Under the pieces are notes generated by a model. That model worked only from the letters and a program-made list of their open reading frames with translations. It was not told where the DNA came from and searched no databases. A stretch of 33,288 nt of DNA, from assembly GCA_027310725.1 (NCBI GenBank), contig DAIDAG010000017.1, positions 1-33,288 of the forward strand, written 5' to 3'. Positions 8,723 to 17,405 of the stretch are shown here, in pieces. A program made the position numbers and the translations under genes. Numbering within the stretch: position 1 is the first letter of the stretch; the number at the start of each line of letters is the position of its first letter. Origin of the DNA: Sideroxydans sp. Lineage in GTDB: Bacteria; Pseudomonadota; Gammaproteobacteria; Burkholderiales; Gallionellaceae.

Positions 8723-8935
8723 ATGTTGAACCCAAAGTTTTTTGAGGAAATGTCTTCCAAGCTGAGTGAGGCCGTTGCCAACAGTCCCGCCAAGGATTTC
8801 GAGAAGAATACCCGGGCTTTGCTGGCCCAAGGATTCGCCAAGCTCGATCTGGTGACGCGCGAAGAATATGATGTGCTGGCACGACGTATGGAGAAGCTCG
8901 AAGCACGCATCGCCACGCTGGAAGCACAACGCTAG
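8723..8935 (+). CDS. ubiK: Ubiquinone biosynthesis accessory factor UbiK (YqiC/BMFP family)
   Basis: 70 aa from the ATG at 8723; longer in-frame starts lack family similarity. The protein begins MLNPKFFEEMSSKLSEAV and ends in a coiled coil, EEYDVLARRMEKLEARIATL, the layout of the BMFP/YqiC family. UbiK proteins form trimers and help the soluble Ubi complex work with lipid-like ubiquinone intermediates together with UbiJ. Three bases separate it from comM, a pairing common in proteobacteria. It diverges from the nitrogen-regulated porin operon, and the two share a short regulatory region. Confidence 0.88.
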   Translation: MLNPKFFEEMSSKLSEAVANSPAKDFEKNTRALLAQGFAKLDLVTREEYDVLARRMEKLEARIATLEAQR

Positions 8936-8938
8936 CGC

Positions 8939-10429
8939 ATGGGGCTGGCTGTTCTATACAGTCGCGGCCTGGCGGGGATGGACGCCGCGCTGGTCACCGT
9001 TGAGGTGCACCTTGCCAACGGATTGCCCAATTTCACTATCGTCGGCCTGCCCGAGACCGAGGTAAAGGAAAGCAAGGACCGCGTCCGCGCGGCATTGCAG
9101 AATTGCCAGTTCGAGTTTCCCGCCCGGCGCATCACCGTCAACCTTGCCCCCGCCGACCTGCCAAAAGAGAGCGGACGTTTCGATCTGCCTATCGCGCTGG
9201 GTATTCTGGCAGCGTCCGGCCAGATCCCTTCCGACAAACTTGCCGAATATGAATATGCCGGTGAACTGGCACTGACCGGCGAGTTGCGTGCCATACGCGG
9301 CGCCCTGGCAATGACCTACCGCGCAGCGAACTGCGGCCGCGCCTTCATCCTGCCCGCTGTCAACGCCGCTGAAGCCGCACTGGTGGAAGATGCCGTTGTC
9401 TATCCCGCGCAATCGCTGCTGCAGGTGGCCGCCCATCTCGCCGGACGCGATGCACTTGCACGCCATATACCGGATACACAAACCGCCGTACCGCACTATC
9501 CCGACATGCGCGACGTAAAGGGCCAGGCGCAATGCAAGCGCGCACTCGAGATCGCCGCGTCAGGAGGGCACAGCGTGCTGATGTCCGGCCCGCCCGGTAC
9601 GGGCAAGAGCATGCTTGCCGCGCGCTTCCCCGGCCTCCTGCCGCAAATGACGCAGCAGGAAGCATTGGAAAGTGCCGCCATGCAATCCCTGGGCGGTATG
9701 TTCGAAGTGGAAAACTGGAAACGCAGGCCTTACCGATCGCCCCATCATACGGCCTCGGCCGTGGCAATGGTCGGCGGCGGCAGCAATCCGCGTCCCGGTG
9801 AAATCTCGGTCGCCATGCATGGCGTTTTATTCCTGGATGAACTTCCGGAATTCGACCGGGGTGTACTGGAGGTTCTGCGGGAACCCCTGGAAAGCGGACG
9901 CATCACCATCTCGCGGGCGGCACGCCGGGCCGATTTCCGTGCCCAATTCCAGCTCGTTGCCGCGATGAACCCGTGTCCGTGCGGTTATCTCGGGCACTAC
10001 AACGGCAAGTGCCGCTGCACGCCGGACCAGGTTTCGCGTTATCGCGGCAAGATATCCGGCCCTCTGCTGGATCGCATCGACATCCAGATCGAAGTTCCCG
10101 CCGTACCGCAGGAAGACTTGCTCAAACAGGCTGACGGCGAACACAGTGCTCCGATACAGGCCAGGGCAGAAGACGCACGGCAGCGGCAGCTTACGCGCCA
10201 AGGCAAACCCAACGCACTGCTCACCGTCACTGAAATCGACACATGGTGCGCGCCCGACACCCAGGGCGAAGCATTGTTGCGCCAGGCCATCACCCGTCTG
10301 GATCTTTCAGCGCGTGCCTACCACCGCATACTCAAGGTGGCGCGCACGATCGCCGACCTGGCTGGCAGCGAAAACATACTGGCCGTACATATCGCCGAGG
10401 CAGTGCAATATCGGCGCATGAGTTTCTAG
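8939..10429 (+). CDS. comM: YifB/ComM family Mg-chelatase-like AAA+ ATPase
   Basis: 496 aa, normal family length. An N-terminal ChlI-type Lon-protease-like fold (about 1-170; LANGLPNFTIVGLPETEVKE) precedes the AAA+ module with Walker A GPPGTGKS (217-224), Walker B VLFLDELPEF (about 296-305) and a C-terminal helical domain. A cysteine cluster, NPCPCGYLGH...KCRC (about 344-360), is typical of the family. ComM of competent bacteria is a hexameric branch-migration helicase that helps integrate transforming DNA; the family also occurs in non-competent species. No clear ribosome site; translation probably depends on coupling to ubiK three bases upstream. Convergent with the bacteriohemerythrin gene 11 bases away. 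Confidence 0.93.
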   Translation: MGLAVLYSRGLAGMDAALVTVEVHLANGLPNFTIVGLPETEVKESKDRVRAALQNCQFEFPARRITVNLAPADLPKESGRFDLPIALGILAASGQIPSDKLAEYEYAGELALTGELRAIRGALAMTYRAANCGRAFILPAVNAAEAALVEDAVVYPAQSLLQVAAHLAGRDALARHIPDTQTAVPHYPDMRDVKGQAQCKRALEIAASGGHSVLMSGPPGTGKSMLAARFPGLLPQMTQQEALESAAMQSLGGMFEVENWKRRPYRSPHHTASAVAMVGGGSNPRPGEISVAMHGVLFLDELPEFDRGVLEVLREPLESGRITISRAARRADFRAQFQLVAAMNPCPCGYLGHYNGKCRCTPDQVSRYRGKISGPLLDRIDIQIEVPAVPQEDLLKQADGEHSAPIQARAEDARQRQLTRQGKPNALLTVTEIDTWCAPDTQGEALLRQAITRLDLSARAYHRILKVARTIADLAGSENILAVHIAEAVQYRRMSF

Positions 10430-10440
10430 CTCGCCGCATA

Positions 10441-10896
10441 TCATCTGAAGAGGCGCGCAAATAGTCCTTTGGTTTCCGCAGGAAAACCCGGGTGCTCGCG
10501 CAGATACTCTTTTGCCAACTCGACATAGTCGGTATCGTCATACTTGAGGTGGTCCAGTAGCCAATTGGTCAAGAAACTTTCCAATTCCCCGGAAATATCC
10601 TCGCCCTCAGCAAACCGGGTCTGAAAGTTCGTCAAGCGCTTGGCAAACTGGACATGCAATCTCTGGTGGGCCTTGAGATATGGATATCCCACCTTTTCCT
10701 GTATTTTCTCTTCAAAATCGAAGTGGTAGATCGTGTGGTCGATCAGTGCATCGATCAAATTGCCGATCTCCCGGCTCGATAGACCGCCTGAATGCATGCC
10801 GTCCAATTGATTGACGTATTCGACGATTTTGCGGTGTTGCTGATCGATAACCTCGATACCGACGTTGAACTGTTCCGTCCATTGCAATTCAGCCAT
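10441..10896 (-). CDS. Bacteriohemerythrin (single-domain di-iron oxygen-binding protein)
   Basis: 151 aa from the ATG at 10896, chosen because AGGAGA stands just before it and MAELQWTEQFNVGIEVIDQQH is the standard family start. All seven di-iron ligands are visible: His21, His58, Glu62 (HFDFEE), His77 and His81 (HQRLH), His116 and Asp121 (DHLKYDD). The single-domain cytoplasmic protein binds O2; in microaerophiles it is thought to store, deliver or buffer oxygen. The tail past residue 135 (GFPAETKGLFARLFR) is a short basic extension. Transcribed away from metH, with a recognisable promoter and a palindrome over its -10 box. Confidence 0.95.
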   Translation of the reverse strand: MAELQWTEQFNVGIEVIDQQHRKIVEYVNQLDGMHSGGLSSREIGNLIDALIDHTIYHFDFEEKIQEKVGYPYLKAHQRLHVQFAKRLTNFQTRFAEGEDISGELESFLTNWLLDHLKYDDTDYVELAKEYLREHPGFPAETKGLFARLFR

Positions 10897-10971
10897 TGAT
10901 TCTCCTAAACATGAGTACGGTGCTGCGCATTCCCTCCGGGAATGACTGCCGAAAGGTTGGGTAATAACCTT

Positions 10972-10986
10972 ATCAATAGTATTGAT
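10972..10986. promoter_or_regulatory. Candidate operator palindrome over the bacteriohemerythrin promoter
   Basis: ATCAAT-AGT-ATTGAT is a perfect 6-3-6 inverted repeat covering the -10 hexamer of the bacteriohemerythrin promoter. It is the inside-out form of an FNR half-site pair (TTGAT-N4-ATCAA), so it is not a normal FNR box. The regulator is unknown. Confidence 0.4.
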
Positions 10987-11004
10987 TATCTCGGGCCGCA
11001 TCAA
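10976..11004 (-). promoter_or_regulatory. Sigma-70 promoter of bacteriohemerythrin
   Basis: On the minus strand TTGATG (-35) and TACTAT (-10) are separated by exactly 17 bases. The predicted start near 10969 leaves a leader of about 72 bases, which contains the small hairpin ATTCCC-TCC-GGGAAT at 10929-10943. Confidence 0.5.
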
Positions 11005-11020
11005 GCCGCGTTCTGCAGCA

Positions 11021-11029
11021 TGCTAAAAT
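11021..11029 (+). promoter_or_regulatory. Extended -10 promoter of metH
   Basis: TGCTAAAAT is an extended -10 element. The start would be near 11036, about 20 bases before the ATG. No good -35 is seen. The leader is far too short for a cobalamin or SAM riboswitch. Confidence 0.45.
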
Positions 11030-11056
11030 CCGCGTCCTTTTATCGACTTACGCACC

Positions 11057-14000
11057 ATGAGCCACGCACCGCACCCTATTGAAACGCTCCTGCAACAGCG
11101 CATCCTGATCCTGGATGGGGCGATGGGTACCATGATCCAGCGCTACAAGCTGACCGAGGCGCACTATCGCGGTACGGAACTGTTCGGCGACTACAAGGGT
11201 GAGCGCAAGACGTTCGCCGACCATCCGATCGATGTGAAAGGCTGCAACGACCTGCTGCTGCTGACCCAGCCGCACATCATCGGCGGCATCCATCGCGAAT
11301 ATCTGGAAGCGGGCGCGGACATCCTGGAAACCAGCACTTTCAACTCCACTTCAGTCTCGATGGCGGACTACGAGTTGCAACATCTGGTGTACGAACTGAA
11401 CGCGGCCGGAGCCAGACTGGCGCGCGAGTTGTGCGATGAATTTTCCACACCGGAAAAGCCGCGCTTCGTCGCCGGCGTGCTCGGCCCGACCGGCCGCACC
11501 GCCTCGATCTCGCCTGACGTGAACGACCCCGGTGCGCGCAACGTCACTTTCGACGAACTGGTAGAGAGTTACGCCGAAGCGATACGCGGCCTGCTCGACG
11601 GGGGTGCGGACATGCTAATGGTCGAGACCATCTTCGACACGCTCAACGCCAAGGCCGCGCTGTTCGCCATCGAACGCCATTTCGAGCAACACAATATGAG
11701 CGTGCCGATCATGATCTCCGGCACAATCACCGATGCCTCCGGACGCACGCTTTCCGGCCAGACCACTGAAGCCTTCTGCAATTCGCTGCTGCATGCGAAG
11801 CCGCTTTCCATCGGCCTCAACTGCGCGCTGGGCGCGGAACTGATGCGGCCCTATGTGGAAGAGATGTCGCGCGTGGCGAGTTGCTACGTGAGCGCACACC
11901 CCAACGCGGGCCTGCCTAATCCCTTGTCAGAGACCGGCTACGACGAAGCGCCGGAAACGACTGCCAGGCTGGTGAAGGAATTCGCTACCAGCGGCTTCCT
12001 CAACATCGCCGGGGGTTGCTGCGGCACTTCGCCAGCGCACATCAAGGCCATTGCCGAAGCATTGAAAGATGTGCCACCGCGCAAGCTGCCGGACATCGAG
12101 AAGAAATGCCGCCTGTCCGGACTGGAGCCGTTCAACATCGGCGACGATTCGCTGTTCGTCAACGTCGGCGAGCGCGCCAACGTCACCGGTTCCGCCAAGT
12201 TCAAGCGCCTGATCCTCGAAGGCAAATACGACGAGGCGCTGGAAGTCGCCAAGCAGCAGGTCGAAACCGGCGCGCAAGTGATCGACGTCAACATGGACGA
12301 GGCGATGCTGGACGGCGAAGCCGCGATGGTGAAATTCCTCAACCTGATCGCGTCCGAGCCGGACATTTCCAAAGTGCCGCTGATGATCGACTCCTCCAAG
12401 TGGAGCATCATCGAGGCGGGGCTGAAGTGCGTGCAGGGCAAGTCCATCGTCAATTCCATCTCGCTCAAGGAAGGCGAGGAGAATTTCATCAAGCACGCCA
12501 CGCTGGTGCGCCGCTACGGCGCCGCCGCCGTGGTGATGGCGTTCGACGAGCAGGGCCAGGCCGACACCTATAAACGCAAAACCGAGATCTGCAAGCGGAG
12601 CTACGACATCCTGGTGGACAAGGTCGGCTTCCCGCCCGAAGACATCATCTTCGACCCGAACATCTTCGCGATCGCGACCGGCATCGAGGAACACAACAAC
12701 TACGCCGTTGATTTTATCGAGGCGACGGCGTGGATCAGGAAGAATTTGCCCTACGCCAAGATCTCCGGCGGCGTGTCCAATGTGTCGTTCAGCTTCCGCG
12801 GCAACGATCCGGTGCGCGAGGCGATCCACACCGTGTTCCTGTACCACGCGATCAAGGCCGGCATGGGCATGGGCATCGTCAACGCCGGACAGCTCGGCGT
12901 GTACGAGGAGATTCCCAAGGACCTGCGCGATGCGGTGGAAGACGTGGTGCTGAACCGCCACCCCGACGCAGGCGAGAAGCTGGTCAAGCTGGCGGAATCC
13001 GTCAAGGGCGGCAGCAAGGAACAGGTCGAAGACCTTGCATGGCGCAAGGGCACGGTGCAGGAGCGCCTGACCCATGCCTTGGTGCGCGGCATCACCACCT
13101 ATATCGTGGAGGACACCGAAGAGGCGCGCCTGCAGGCCAAGTTCCCGGTCGAGGTGATCGAGGGCCCGTTGATGACCGGCATGAACGTGGTCGGCGACCT
13201 GTTCGGCGCGGGCAAGATGTTCCTGCCGCAAGTGGTGAAATCGGCTCGTGTGATGAAGCAGGCCGTGGCACACCTGATACCCTACATCGAAGCCGAAAAA
13301 TTGCGCTCCGGCGACACCAGCACCAAGGGCAAGATCGTGATGGCGACCGTGAAGGGCGATGTGCACGACATCGGCAAGAACATCGTCACCGTGGTGTTGC
13401 AGTGCAACAACTTCGAGGTAGTGAACATGGGCGTGATGGTGCCGTGCCAGCAGATCCTCGATACCGCACGCGAGCACAATGCCGACGTGATCGGCCTCTC
13501 AGGCCTGATCACCCCTTCGCTGGAAGAAATGGCGCATGTGGCGAAAGAAATGGAACGCCAGGGTTTCAGGATCCCGCTGCTGATCGGCGGCGCAACGACT
13601 TCGCGCGTCCACACTGCGGTAAAGATCGAGCCCAACTACCCGAGCGGTGCCACCGTGTATGTCAACGATGCCTCGCGTGCAGTGGGCGTCTGCAGCAACC
13701 TGCTCTCCACGACCCTGCGCGACGACTATGTGGCGGAGATAAAGGCCGACTACGTGGCCGTGCGTGCGCAGCACGAAGGCAAGAAGGGCAAGGCCAGCTA
13801 CGTCACGCTGGCCGAGGCACGCGCGCATGGCGTAAAGACCGACTGGAAAAAGTACACGCCGCCCAAACCCAGGCTGCTCGGCGTACAGAAGCTGGAGAAT
13901 TACCCCCTCGACATCCTGGTCGATTTCATCGACTGGACGCCGTTCTTCCAGGCCTGGGAACTGGCGGGACGTTATCCGAAGATCCTGCAGGACGAACTGG

Positions 14001-14776
14001 TGGGCGAGGAAGCGCGCAAGCTGTTCGCCGATGCACAGGCGATGCTGAAGAGGATCGTCAAGGAAAAGTGGCTCACCGCCAATGCGGTGTTCGGCCTGTT
14101 CCCTGCCAATACCGTGAACAGCGACGACATCGAGATCTACGCCGACGACTCGCGCAAGAAGATTGCGATGACCTGGCACAACTTGCGCCAGCAGACCAAG
14201 AAACCGGACGACATCCCGAATTACTGCCTGGCCGATTACATCGCGCCGAAAGAAAGCAAGGTCAAGGATTACATCGGCGCCTTCGCCGTTACCACCGGTA
14301 TCGGCATCGATGCGCGCGTGACCGAATTCGAGAAGCAGAACGACGACTACAATGCGATCATGCTGAAATCCCTCGCAGATCGCCTTGCAGAGGCGTTTGC
14401 GGAGCACCTGCACCTGCGTGTGCGCCGCGAATTCTGGGGCTATGCCGCGGACGAACAACTAGGCAACGAAGACATCATCGCCGAAAAATATCGCGGCATC
14501 CGCCCTGCACCCGGTTACCCGGCCTGCCCTGAGCATACCGAAAAGGGACCGTTGTTCGATCTGCTGCAGGCACCGCAGAACGCGGGCATCACCATCACCG
14601 AAAGCTTTGCGATGCTGCCCACCGCAGCCGTGAGCGGCTTCTATTTCTCTCATCCGCAGGCGCAATATTTTGCCACCGGCAAGATCGACAAGGATCAGGT
14701 GGCGGACTATGCGAAGCGCAAGGGCTGGACGGTGGAAGAGGCGAAGCGGTGGTTGGCGCCGGTGTTGAGTTATTAG
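11057..14776 (+). CDS. metH: Cobalamin-dependent methionine synthase MetH
   Basis: 1239 aa (E. coli 1227), full length. Domains in order: homocysteine-binding barrel (about 1-340) with zinc ligands Cys256 (GLNCALG) and Cys321/Cys322 (GGCCGTSP); pterin-binding barrel for methyltetrahydrofolate (about 360-630, [15 protein letters not shown]); cobalamin cap and Rossmann domain (about 660-900) with the base-off ligand His770 in [10 protein letters not shown]; and the AdoMet-binding reactivation domain (about 910-1239; [15 protein letters not shown]). It transfers the methyl group of methyltetrahydrofolate to homocysteine in the cytoplasm. Because the activation domain is fused, no separate reactivase is needed. 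No ribosome site is evident before the ATG. The gene is single-cistron: a foreign-looking AT-rich gene follows directly. Confidence 0.98.
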   Translation: MSHAPHPIETLLQQRILILDGAMGTMIQRYKLTEAHYRGTELFGDYKGERKTFADHPIDVKGCNDLLLLTQPHIIGGIHREYLEAGADILETSTFNSTSVSMADYELQHLVYELNAAGARLARELCDEFSTPEKPRFVAGVLGPTGRTASISPDVNDPGARNVTFDELVESYAEAIRGLLDGGADMLMVETIFDTLNAKAALFAIERHFEQHNMSVPIMISGTITDASGRTLSGQTTEAFCNSLLHAKPLSIGLNCALGAELMRPYVEEMSRVASCYVSAHPNAGLPNPLSETGYDEAPETTARLVKEFATSGFLNIAGGCCGTSPAHIKAIAEALKDVPPRKLPDIEKKCRLSGLEPFNIGDDSLFVNVGERANVTGSAKFKRLILEGKYDEALEVAKQQVETGAQVIDVNMDEAMLDGEAAMVKFLNLIASEPDISKVPLMIDSSKWSIIEAGLKCVQGKSIVNSISLKEGEENFIKHATLVRRYGAAAVVMAFDEQGQADTYKRKTEICKRSYDILVDKVGFPPEDIIFDPNIFAIATGIEEHNNYAVDFIEATAWIRKNLPYAKISGGVSNVSFSFRGNDPVREAIHTVFLYHAIKAGMGMGIVNAGQLGVYEEIPKDLRDAVEDVVLNRHPDAGEKLVKLAESVKGGSKEQVEDLAWRKGTVQERLTHALVRGITTYIVEDTEEARLQAKFPVEVIEGPLMTGMNVVGDLFGAGKMFLPQVVKSARVMKQAVAHLIPYIEAEKLRSGDTSTKGKIVMATVKGDVHDIGKNIVTVVLQCNNFEVVNMGVMVPCQQILDTAREHNADVIGLSGLITPSLEEMAHVAKEMERQGFRIPLLIGGATTSRVHTAVKIEPNYPSGATVYVNDASRAVGVCSNLLSTTLRDDYVAEIKADYVAVRAQHEGKKGKASYVTLAEARAHGVKTDWKKYTPPKPRLLGVQKLENYPLDILVDFIDWTPFFQAWELAGRYPKILQDELVGEEARKLFADAQAMLKRIVKEKWLTANAVFGLFPANTVNSDDIEIYADDSRKKIAMTWHNLRQQTKKPDDIPNYCLADYIAPKESKVKDYIGAFAVTTGIGIDARVTEFEKQNDDYNAIMLKSLADRLAEAFAEHLHLRVRREFWGYAADEQLGNEDIIAEKYRGIRPAPGYPACPEHTEKGPLFDLLQAPQNAGITITESFAMLPTAAVSGFYFSHPQAQYFATGKIDKDQVADYAKRKGWTVEEAKRWLAPVLSY

Positions 14777-14794
14777 TCGCAGCTTGGAGGAAGC

Positions 14795-15367
14795 TTGATA
14801 GGACTTGTAAAGAAATATTGGCACGACCCAGTCTGGAGCAAAGTCATTGCTGGATCAATATTGGCCGGAGCTACCGTGGTTAGTGCATACGTCCTAAACT
14901 GGTGGCCAATTATTGGCTCTCGAATGTCGGGGGCATTTGCTTTTGCATTTACTTTTATTTTTGCTAGTACATCGATTCCCAACTGGCTGATCGCCATTCT
15001 GTTGATTCCACTGGTAATCGGCTTGCTTGTTATCAGGTTAATGGTTCTCAACAAACTACGGCCGCGCAAATCAATTCCAGATTGGCACACGTACGTAAGA
15101 GATGCTTTTTTTGGTATTCAGTGGACTTGGCGTTATGACGAAACAGGCAAGGTCATTGATCTCTACTCGTTTTGCCCCAGCTGTGATTTTCAAATATATC
15201 CGCGGCCTAATCACAATATCTTGCGAGATTTTACGCATATACACTTTGGTTGCGAAAACTGCGGACACAAGTTTGGAAACTTCCAAGAAAATATTGCGCA
15301 ATTCGAAAATAAGGTTATCAGACACATACAGCGAAACATTCGAAATGGATCTTGGAAAACCACATAA
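14795..15367 (+). CDS. Unknown membrane protein with C-terminal zinc-ribbon-like cysteines
   Basis: 190 aa from a TTG at 14795 with a strong GGAGG four bases upstream; the next ATG (codon 44) would remove the first membrane segment. Three hydrophobic segments (about 16-34, 45-62, 64-84) are followed by a roughly 105-residue soluble domain with two CxxC pairs (CPSC near 126, CENC near 152), suggesting a metal-binding ribbon. I recognise no family. Base composition is clearly AT-rich: two 60-base lines counted by hand give about 37 and 42% GC, against much richer neighbours. It starts 18 bases after metH and is followed by a palindromic repeat, so it is probably a recent arrival. Alternative: a remnant of a larger accessory locus. 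Confidence 0.7.
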   Translation: MIGLVKKYWHDPVWSKVIAGSILAGATVVSAYVLNWWPIIGSRMSGAFAFAFTFIFASTSIPNWLIAILLIPLVIGLLVIRLMVLNKLRPRKSIPDWHTYVRDAFFGIQWTWRYDETGKVIDLYSFCPSCDFQIYPRPNHNILRDFTHIHFGCENCGHKFGNFQENIAQFENKVIRHIQRNIRNGSWKTT

Positions 15368-15373
15368 GCACGC

Positions 15374-15456
15374 GTAGGGCGTAATAACCATCGGGCATTG
15401 CGTCGTATGTGAAAACCCAAAAACTGGTGCAATGCGCTGCGCTTATTGCACCCTAC
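15374..15456. repeat. Palindromic intergenic repeat with 14-bp imperfect terminal inverted repeats
   Basis: GTAGGGCGTAATAA at 15374-15387 pairs with TTATTGCACCCTAC at 15443-15456 (12 of 14 positions). Inside, GGTGCAAT (15426-15433) and ATTGCACC (15445-15452) form a second, tighter hairpin. This resembles the GTAGGGTGCAATAA-type intergenic repeats widespread in proteobacteria. It lies just after the AT-rich gene. Confidence 0.6.
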
Positions 15457-15484
15457 AACAACCAACCACTAAGGAAATAGCTAC

Positions 15485-16171
15485 ATGACCACCCTCATCA
15501 AAACCGACACCAAACTGGGCGAAGGCTCTGAAGCGCACGCCGGACAGACCGTCATCGTGCATTACACCGGCTGGCTCTTCGACGCGAGCGCGCCCGACAA
15601 CAAAGGCAAGAAATTCGACAGCTCGCTCGACCGCAACGAGCCGTTCGACTTTCCGCTCGGCGGCGGGCGCGTCATCAAGGGCTGGGACCAGGGCGTGCAG
15701 GGCATGAAGGAGGGCGGTGAACGCACGCTCGTGATCCCGCCGGAGATGGGCTACGGGCCGCGCGGCGCGGGAGGCGTGATCCCGCCGAATGCGACGCTGG
15801 TGTTCGACGTGAAGCTGCTCAAGGTGATCAAGACCGATATGATCGACACCAAGGTCGGCGAAGGCGAAGAAGCCAAAGCGGGACAGACCGTGACCGTACA
15901 TTACACCGGCTGGCTGTTCGACAAGAACGCGCCGGAGAACAAGGGTAGCAAGTTCGACAGCTCGCGCGACCGCGACGAGCCGTTCGACTTCCCGTTGGGC
16001 CAGGGCCATGTCATCACGGGCTGGGACGAGGGCGTGCAAGGCATGAAGGTGGGCGGTCAGCGCACGCTGGTGATTCCGCCGGAGATGGGTTACGGCAAGC
16101 GCGGCGCGGGCGGCGCGATCCCGCCGAACGCGACGCTGGTGTTTGAGGTTGAGTTGCTGGAAATAAATTAA
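15485..16171 (+). CDS. Double-domain FKBP-type peptidyl-prolyl isomerase
   Basis: 228 aa made of two complete FKBP domains head to tail (about 1-113 and 114-228) with no linker. Each repeats [15 protein letters not shown], a KFDSS turn, FDFPLG, the active-site stretch VIxGWDxGVQGMK, and [16 protein letters not shown]. No signal peptide, so it is cytoplasmic. FKBPs catalyse proline isomerisation and act as folding helpers. The two halves and the single-domain gene at 16303 are very similar even at the DNA level, pointing to recent duplication. The ATG follows the motif AAGGAAATAGCTAC, a good ribosome site. Confidence 0.92.
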   Translation: MTTLIKTDTKLGEGSEAHAGQTVIVHYTGWLFDASAPDNKGKKFDSSLDRNEPFDFPLGGGRVIKGWDQGVQGMKEGGERTLVIPPEMGYGPRGAGGVIPPNATLVFDVKLLKVIKTDMIDTKVGEGEEAKAGQTVTVHYTGWLFDKNAPENKGSKFDSSRDRDEPFDFPLGQGHVITGWDEGVQGMKVGGQRTLVIPPEMGYGKRGAGGAIPPNATLVFEVELLEIN

Positions 16172-16177
16172 CCGCCC

Positions 16178-16204
16178 ACCCTTCGACAAGCTCAGGGCGA
16201 ACGG
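16178..16204. repeat. REP-like element between the FKBP genes
   Basis: The segment begins ACCCTTCGACAAGCTCAGGG and ends CGAACGG. This matches the widely dispersed proteobacterial repeat whose complement reads GAGCTTGTCGAAGG. Recognised from memory of the motif, not by a search. Confidence 0.6.
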
Positions 16205-16258
16205 TTAATTTATCGAGTCTGGTAGGGTGAGCAGAACGTGCCCACGCTGTAACAGGAT

Positions 16259-16278
16259 GGTGGGCAACGTTGCCCACC
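16259..16278. repeat. Perfect 20-bp palindrome upstream of the exported FKBP gene
   Basis: GGTGGGCAACGTTGCCCACC is a perfect palindrome without a spacer. It is preceded by GTAGGGTGAGCA and CGTGCCCACGC, pieces common in GTAGGGTGGGC-type intergenic repeats. It lies 25 bases before the next start codon. No T-run follows, so it is not a terminator. Confidence 0.7.
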
Positions 16279-16302
16279 CCAACAAAATCACGGAGGAATC
16301 GA

Positions 16303-16737
16303 ATGAAACGCATCGCATTATTGTCACTTTCCTTTTTGTTTTCGTTCAGCATTGTTTCAACCACGGCCTGCGCGGGGCAGGGTGGCCAGGTAACCGAGCT
16401 CATCAAGACCGACGTCAAGGTGGGCAAGGGCGCCGAAGCGAAAGCAGGTCAGAACGTGTCTGTGCATTACACCGGCTGGCTGTATGACGCAGCTGCGCCC
16501 GGCCACAAAGGCAGCAAGTTCGACAGTTCGCGCGACCGTGGCACGCCGTTCAATTTTCCGCTCGGCGCGGGCCGTGTCATTCCGGGCTGGGATCAGGGTG
16601 TACAGGGCATGAAGGTGGGTGGACAACGCACGCTGGTCATTCCCGCGAACCTGGGCTATGGCGCACGCGGCGCAGGCGGTGTAATTCCGCCGAATGCGAC
16701 GCTCTTGTTTGATGTTGAGTTGCTGGGCGTGAACTAA
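16303..16737 (+). CDS. Exported FKBP-type peptidyl-prolyl isomerase
   Basis: 144 aa from the ATG at 16303, preceded by CGGAGGAATCGA. The N-terminus MKRIALLSLSFLFSFSIVSTTACAG is a signal peptide; cleavage near the ACA-G site is likely. A lipoprotein is possible, but the box before Cys (S-T-T-A-C) lacks the usual Leu at -3. One FKBP domain follows (about 30-144) with [28 protein letters not shown] and [13 protein letters not shown]. Probably a periplasmic folding helper. It looks like a copy of the domains in the gene just upstream, placed behind an export signal. Confidence 0.92.
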   Translation: MKRIALLSLSFLFSFSIVSTTACAGQGGQVTELIKTDVKVGKGAEAKAGQNVSVHYTGWLYDAAAPGHKGSKFDSSRDRGTPFNFPLGAGRVIPGWDQGVQGMKVGGQRTLVIPANLGYGARGAGGVIPPNATLLFDVELLGVN

Positions 16738-16745
16738 CAGGTAAC

Positions 16746-16916
16746 ATGGCTGAGCCCTTCAGCTCTGGTGACCGTACGTACTATGTGAGTGACGAACGCT
16801 TGCGTGCGTTTAAGGCACTTACACCGGAGCAACGTTTGCGCTGGGCTGAGGAGGTTGCATATTTCTTGCGGTTAGCAAAATTGAAAGAGAAGTTGGCGCA
16901 ACAAAAAAGCAAATGA
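16746..16916 (+). CDS. 56-aa small protein of unknown function
   Basis: An ATG at 16746, eight bases after the FKBP stop, opens a 56-codon frame ending TGA at 16914-16916. The protein starts MAEPFSSGDRTYYVSDERL, continues ALTPEQRLRWAEEVAYFLRL and has a Lys-rich end. The stop overlaps the next start as ATGA, the usual sign of translational coupling, which supports a real gene. It looks helical and charged, with no membrane segment. The function is unknown. Confidence 0.65.
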   Translation: MAEPFSSGDRTYYVSDERLRAFKALTPEQRLRWAEEVAYFLRLAKLKEKLAQQKSK

Positions 16917-17266
16917 ATCTGATCTCCAACCCGCTGCTGGTCACCGCGCTGATGCTCGCCGTGTCCAACCTGTTCATGACCTTCGCGTGGTACGGCCACC
17001 TGAAGAACTTCGCCCACTCGCCCTGGTATGTGGCTGCGCTGGCAAGCTGGGGTATCGCGCTGTTCGAGTACCTGATCCAGGTTCCCGCCAACCGTATCGG
17101 CTACACTCAGCTCAGTCTCGGGCAGCTGAAGATCATGCAGGAGGTGATCACGCTGACCATCTTCGTGCCGTTCGCGGTGCTGTACATGAACCAGCCGCTG
17201 AAGATGGATTACCTGTACGCGGGACTGTGCCTGATGGGCGCGGTGTATTTTATTTTCAGGACTTAA
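16913..17266 (+). CDS. DUF486/DMT family small membrane protein
   Basis: 117 aa with four predicted membrane helices (about 7-26, 38-56, 70-88, 94-114). The sequence FMTFAWYGHLKNF and the stretch ALFEYLIQVPANRIGY are typical of the DUF486 family (COG3169), half-size relatives of drug/metabolite transporters. Members are inner-membrane proteins of unknown substrate, presumed to act as dimers. Its start overlaps the stop of the 56-aa gene by four bases. A large inverted repeat begins two bases after the stop. Confidence 0.88.
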   Translation: MNLISNPLLVTALMLAVSNLFMTFAWYGHLKNFAHSPWYVAALASWGIALFEYLIQVPANRIGYTQLSLGQLKIMQEVITLTIFVPFAVLYMNQPLKMDYLYAGLCLMGAVYFIFRT

Positions 17267-17268
17267 AC

Positions 17269-17381
17269 CGTCATTCCGGCGCAGGCCGGAATCCAGCGAA
17301 GTTAATAAATAGGCTGTTGGGTCTTGTTCCGCTTCGCGGAGTCTATTTAATTACTGGATTCCGGCCTGCGCCGGAATGACG
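17269..17381. repeat. 113-bp MITE-like element with perfect 28-bp inverted repeats
   Basis: The arms at 17269-17296 and 17354-17381 are exact reverse complements over 28 bases; the left arm begins CGTCATTCCGGCGCAGGCC. Inside, AAATAG/CTATTT pairs and TCCGC-TTC-GCGGA forms an inner hairpin, so the whole element can fold into one long structure. The CATTCCGGC...GGAATCCAG motif belongs to a common class of dispersed proteobacterial repeats. Its right end lies only 25 bases before the likely mpl start. Confidence 0.9.
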
Positions 17382-17405
17382 AAATTGGAATTGATGATGA
17401 GCCAA

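Noticed and set aside
10897..11056. Cobalamin or SAM riboswitch upstream of metH
   Set aside because: The predicted leader is about 20 bases and no cobalamin-box sequence is present.
11927..14532. Long open frames on both strands within metH
   Set aside because: MetH motifs are continuous through the region; the alternative frames are rich in His, Arg and Ala without any fold signature and are shadows.
16303..16380. Lipoprotein signal in the exported FKBP
   Set aside because: The residues before Cys are S-T-T-A; the hydrophobic -3 residue of a lipobox is missing, so an ordinary signal peptidase I site is preferred, though not excluded otherwise.
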